The translations under genes were made by a program, and so were the position numbers. From Terriglobia bacterium (lineage in GTDB: Bacteria; Acidobacteriota; Terriglobia; UBA7540): a stretch of 6,873 nucleotides of DNA. The DNA is taken from assembly GCA_030036915.1 (NCBI GenBank), contig JASHSC010000527.1:1-6873 (forward strand). Reading direction: 5' to 3'. Positions 4,470-6,873 of this stretch are shown here, piece after piece. Below the pieces are notes generated by a model. That model was not told where the DNA came from and searched no databases. It saw nothing but the letters and a program-made list of their open reading frames with translations. Numbering within the stretch: the first letter of the stretch is position 1; the number at the start of each line of letters is the position of its first letter.

Positions 4470-6873
4470 GTGTTGAGAAACGGTTTCCGAAAGAGAGCGG
4501 TGAAGCTGGCTCTTCTCGTGTCGGCGTTTTGTTTTTGCATGACGGCCTGGGCAAGCGATGCGGATTCAGGGCCCGTCCTTTTCAATCGCGACATTCGTCC
4601 CATACTTTCGGATCGCTGCTATGCCTGTCACGGGCCGGACAAAGCTAACCGCAAAACCGCGATGCACTTTGACTCGGAGGAGGGCGCGCGGACTCCACTC
4701 GCCGCCGGCGGGTTTGCTTTTGTGAAGGGCGACCTCACGAAGAGCGTCATGTATCAGCGCATCACGTCGGATGACGAATCGTTTCGAATGCCGCCGGCGT
4801 ACATGGGGTACTCGAAACTTTCGGCGCACGAGATTGACCTGATTAAACGCTGGATTGAGCAGGGCGCGCAATGGCAAAAGCACTGGTCGCTGATCGCTCC
4901 CAAGATTGCTCCCCGGCCGCAGGTGGTGCACAAGCAGTGGCCGCGCGACACCATCGACTATTACGTGCTGGCGAAGCTCGAGCACGAGGGGCTTGAACCC
5001 TCGCCGGAAGCCGACCCCGCCACCTTGATTCGGCGCGTCACGCTCGATCTGACCGGGCTGCCTCCCACTCCGGCCGAGCTTGACGCGTTCCTTCGCGACA
5101 ACTCACCCAATGCCTACGAAAAGGTGGTTGACCGCCTGCTGAATTCACCTCGCTACGGAGAAAATCTGGCTTGGCAGTGGCTGGACGCCGCGCGTTATGC
5201 CGACACCAACGGTTATCAGAGCGATGGCGTGCGCAGTATGTGGCGCTGGCGTGACTGGGTGATCGACGCCTACAACCGCAACATGCCTTTCAATCAGTTC
5301 ACCATCCAACAGCTTGCCGGCGATATGCTTCCGCATCCCACGCGCGATGAATTGATTGCCACCGCCTTCAATCGCAATCATCGCACGAGCGCGGAGGGTG
5401 GAATTATTGACGAGGAGTTTCGGGTTGCGTACGTCGTGGACCGTGTGGACACCACGACGAGCGTGTGGATGGGCCTCACCGTGGGTTGCGCTCGCTGCCA
5501 CGATCATAAGTACGACCCGATTTTGCAGAAGGAGTACTACCAGCTTTTCGCGTATTTCAACAACGTGCCGGAAAAGGGCTTTGTCTACAACTTCGGGAAC
5601 GAGGAGCCCTATATCAAGGCGCCCACGCCGGACCAGGAAACGCACCTGAAGGAGCTCGACCTGAAGTTGGCTTCAGCGCATGCGGCTTACGGGGCGCTGA
5701 AGCCGGAAATCGCCCGCAGCCAGCGCGCCTGGGAGCAGTGGGTGAAAACTTCGCACATGCCTGACTGGAACGTGAGCGCAGGCCTGATTCTGCATTTCCC
5801 GTTGAATGGCGATTTGCACGAAGCCACCGGGGTGTACGAGCGCCGGAACTCCTTCCGCCACACTCCGCAGGGAACTCCGCCCCCGGGTAAACCTGAAGAT
5901 CCCAGTCAAGCTTTTGTCGAAGGTGGCGCGTCCCCCGGCGTCAACTTTATTCCGGGTAAAGCCGGCGAAGCGGCCGGCTTTGACGGGCACGAGGATATTA
6001 ATGCCGGCAAAGTTCTGAACTTTGATTATCTTGACGCTTTCAGCTTCGCGGCATGGATCAAACCCGCGGCTCCTACCGGCGCAATTCTTTCCAGCGTTGA
6101 GGACGTGCACGAAGGAACCGGTTACGGCCTTTATCTGCGCGACAGCAAACTGCACTTCAACTTCACCGTTCGCTGGACCGATTTGGGTTGGCGGATTGAA
6201 ACGCAAAAACCGCTGTCGATGAACCAGTGGCACCACGTGGCGCTGACGTACGACGGAAAGCGCAAGGCTGAGGGGCTCAAGCTTTATGTAGACGGCGTGT
6301 CGCAGCAGATCAATGTGCTGTTTGATTCGATGGTCTGGCCGCTGGGGGCTAACCACGCGTTTCGAATCGGGGCCGGGGAAGGCCCTGAGGACCTTTTCCA
6401 CGGCGACATTGGCGACGTGCGAATTTACAACCGCGCCTTATCGCCCGAGGAAGTGGCTGTGCTGCCTGTTCTCGAGACTGTGCCGCAGATTGCTTCGCTT
6501 CCCTTGGCTCGACGCACGCCTGCACAGTCGGACAAGCTGGCATTTTGCTTCCTCGAACAATTCGCTCCCCAGGATGTCCAGGATGCGCGCCGAAAGTTGG
6601 AGGCAACGGAGCAAGCTCGCAACCAGTATTACGATTCCATTCCGACCGTGATGGTGATGAAGGAAGGACCGCACCGGGATGCGTACATCCTGAAGCGCGG
6701 GGCCTACGACGCGCGCGGCGAAAAAGTGTCGCCGGGACTGCCCCACGTGCTGCCGCCCATGCCGGCGGGTTTTCCCAACAACCGCCTGGGATTTGCGCAG
6801 TGGCTGGTGGACCGCTCGAACCCGCTCACGGCGCGCGTGACTGTAAACCGCTTCTGGCAAATGCTCTTCGGCG
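4470..6873 (+). CDS. Secreted PSCyt1-DUF1549-LamG-DUF1553 protein, 5' part
   Basis: The frame runs from GTG 4470 to the window end without a stop (801 codons seen). A signal peptide has basic RKRAVK (7-12), a hydrophobic core (13-27) and a likely cut after AWA (26-28), so the protein is exported. The Planctomycete cytochrome c domain (PSCyt1, about 38-130) begins FNRDIRPILSDRC. It has the heme site CYACH (50-54) and RMPP with M107 as probable axial ligand. DUF1549 (PSCyt2, about 160-371) has RRVTLDLTGLPPTPAEL and a second CxxCH, CARCHDHKYDP (from C340), a conserved feature of that family. A concanavalin A-like LamG domain (about 438-663) follows, with SFAAWIKP, WHHVALTYDG, LYVDG and the end GDIGDVRIYNRALSPEEV. 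DUF1553 (PSD1) starts near 772 with RLGFAQWLVDRSNPLTARV and is cut by the window. Family members are usually around 1000 residues and often lie next to a DUF1501 gene. Their biochemical role is unproven; heme binding is well supported, and carbohydrate binding by the LamG part is inference. Confidence 0.93.
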   Translation, partial: MLRNGFRKRAVKLALLVSAFCFCMTAWASDADSGPVLFNRDIRPILSDRCYACHGPDKANRKTAMHFDSEEGARTPLAAGGFAFVKGDLTKSVMYQRITSDDESFRMPPAYMGYSKLSAHEIDLIKRWIEQGAQWQKHWSLIAPKIAPRPQVVHKQWPRDTIDYYVLAKLEHEGLEPSPEADPATLIRRVTLDLTGLPPTPAELDAFLRDNSPNAYEKVVDRLLNSPRYGENLAWQWLDAARYADTNGYQSDGVRSMWRWRDWVIDAYNRNMPFNQFTIQQLAGDMLPHPTRDELIATAFNRNHRTSAEGGIIDEEFRVAYVVDRVDTTTSVWMGLTVGCARCHDHKYDPILQKEYYQLFAYFNNVPEKGFVYNFGNEEPYIKAPTPDQETHLKELDLKLASAHAAYGALKPEIARSQRAWEQWVKTSHMPDWNVSAGLILHFPLNGDLHEATGVYERRNSFRHTPQGTPPPGKPEDPSQAFVEGGASPGVNFIPGKAGEAAGFDGHEDINAGKVLNFDYLDAFSFAAWIKPAAPTGAILSSVEDVHEGTGYGLYLRDSKLHFNFTVRWTDLGWRIETQKPLSMNQWHHVALTYDGKRKAEGLKLYVDGVSQQINVLFDSMVWPLGANHAFRIGAGEGPEDLFHGDIGDVRIYNRALSPEEVAVLPVLETVPQIASLPLARRTPAQSDKLAFCFLEQFAPQDVQDARRKLEATEQARNQYYDSIPTVMVMKEGPHRDAYILKRGAYDARGEKVSPGLPHVLPPMPAGFPNNRLGFAQWLVDRSNPLTARVTVNRFWQMLFG

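Noticed and set aside
4533..4541. Possible lipoprotein box around the cysteines in the signal peptide of the last gene (FCFCM)
   Set aside because: The residue before each cysteine is Phe, not Gly, Ala or Ser, so the lipobox rule is not met. The AWA signal peptidase I site fits better.
5673..6401. Open frame of 242 codons on the - strand inside the cytochrome/LamG gene
   Set aside because: It lies opposite the well-supported LamG coding frame and has no motifs of its own.

Overview
This window is GC-rich bacterial DNA with four protein-coding genes, all on the + strand. The first is cut by the left edge and the last by the right edge. The gene set points to Acidobacteriota, with Verrucomicrobiota or Planctomycetota as the alternative. 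It combines a divergent GH28-type beta-helix glycosidase, an HD-domain CCA-adding enzyme, a fusion of a DCC redox domain to a lipase-maturation-factor protein, and a Planctomycete-type cytochrome c/DUF1549/DUF1553 protein. The taxonomic call is inference from gene content; no rRNA or other strong marker is present.

Layout: (1) 1-921 is the 3' part of a GH28-like (polygalacturonase/rhamnogalacturonase fold) protein with a clear beta-helix repeat ladder. (2) 922-1073 is a short gap with no supported gene, but with an odd Tat-signal-like stretch in the reading frame of the next gene. (3) 1074-2408 is the CCA tRNA nucleotidyltransferase; its domain content is certain but its start codon is not, because there is no ATG. 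(4) 2409-2563 is a non-coding gap with two small hairpins. (5) 2564-4408 is a 614-residue protein joining an N-terminal CxxC thiol-disulfide (DCC/DUF393) domain to a polytopic LMF1-like membrane protein. (6) 4409-4469 carries a perfect TATAAT box and a Shine-Dalgarno sequence. (7) 4470-6873 is the 5' part of a large secreted protein. It has a signal peptide, a PSCyt1 cytochrome c domain, DUF1549, a LamG-like (concanavalin A-like) domain and the start of DUF1553. This frame stays open to the window end.

The genes do not form one obvious pathway. The flanking GH28-like and PSCyt1/LamG proteins fit a polysaccharide-degrading heterotroph with many exported proteins. The CCA enzyme is a housekeeping gene lying between them, and the LMF-like protein is a membrane protein of unknown bacterial role. 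The gaps of about 150, 155 and 61 bases, and a separate promoter before the last gene, suggest mostly independent transcription units. I see no mobile element, CRISPR array, tRNA or rRNA, and no convincing undescribed system. The most unusual items are the redox-domain/LMF fusion, the noncanonical GH28 active-site motifs, and the unclear 5' end of the CCA gene.
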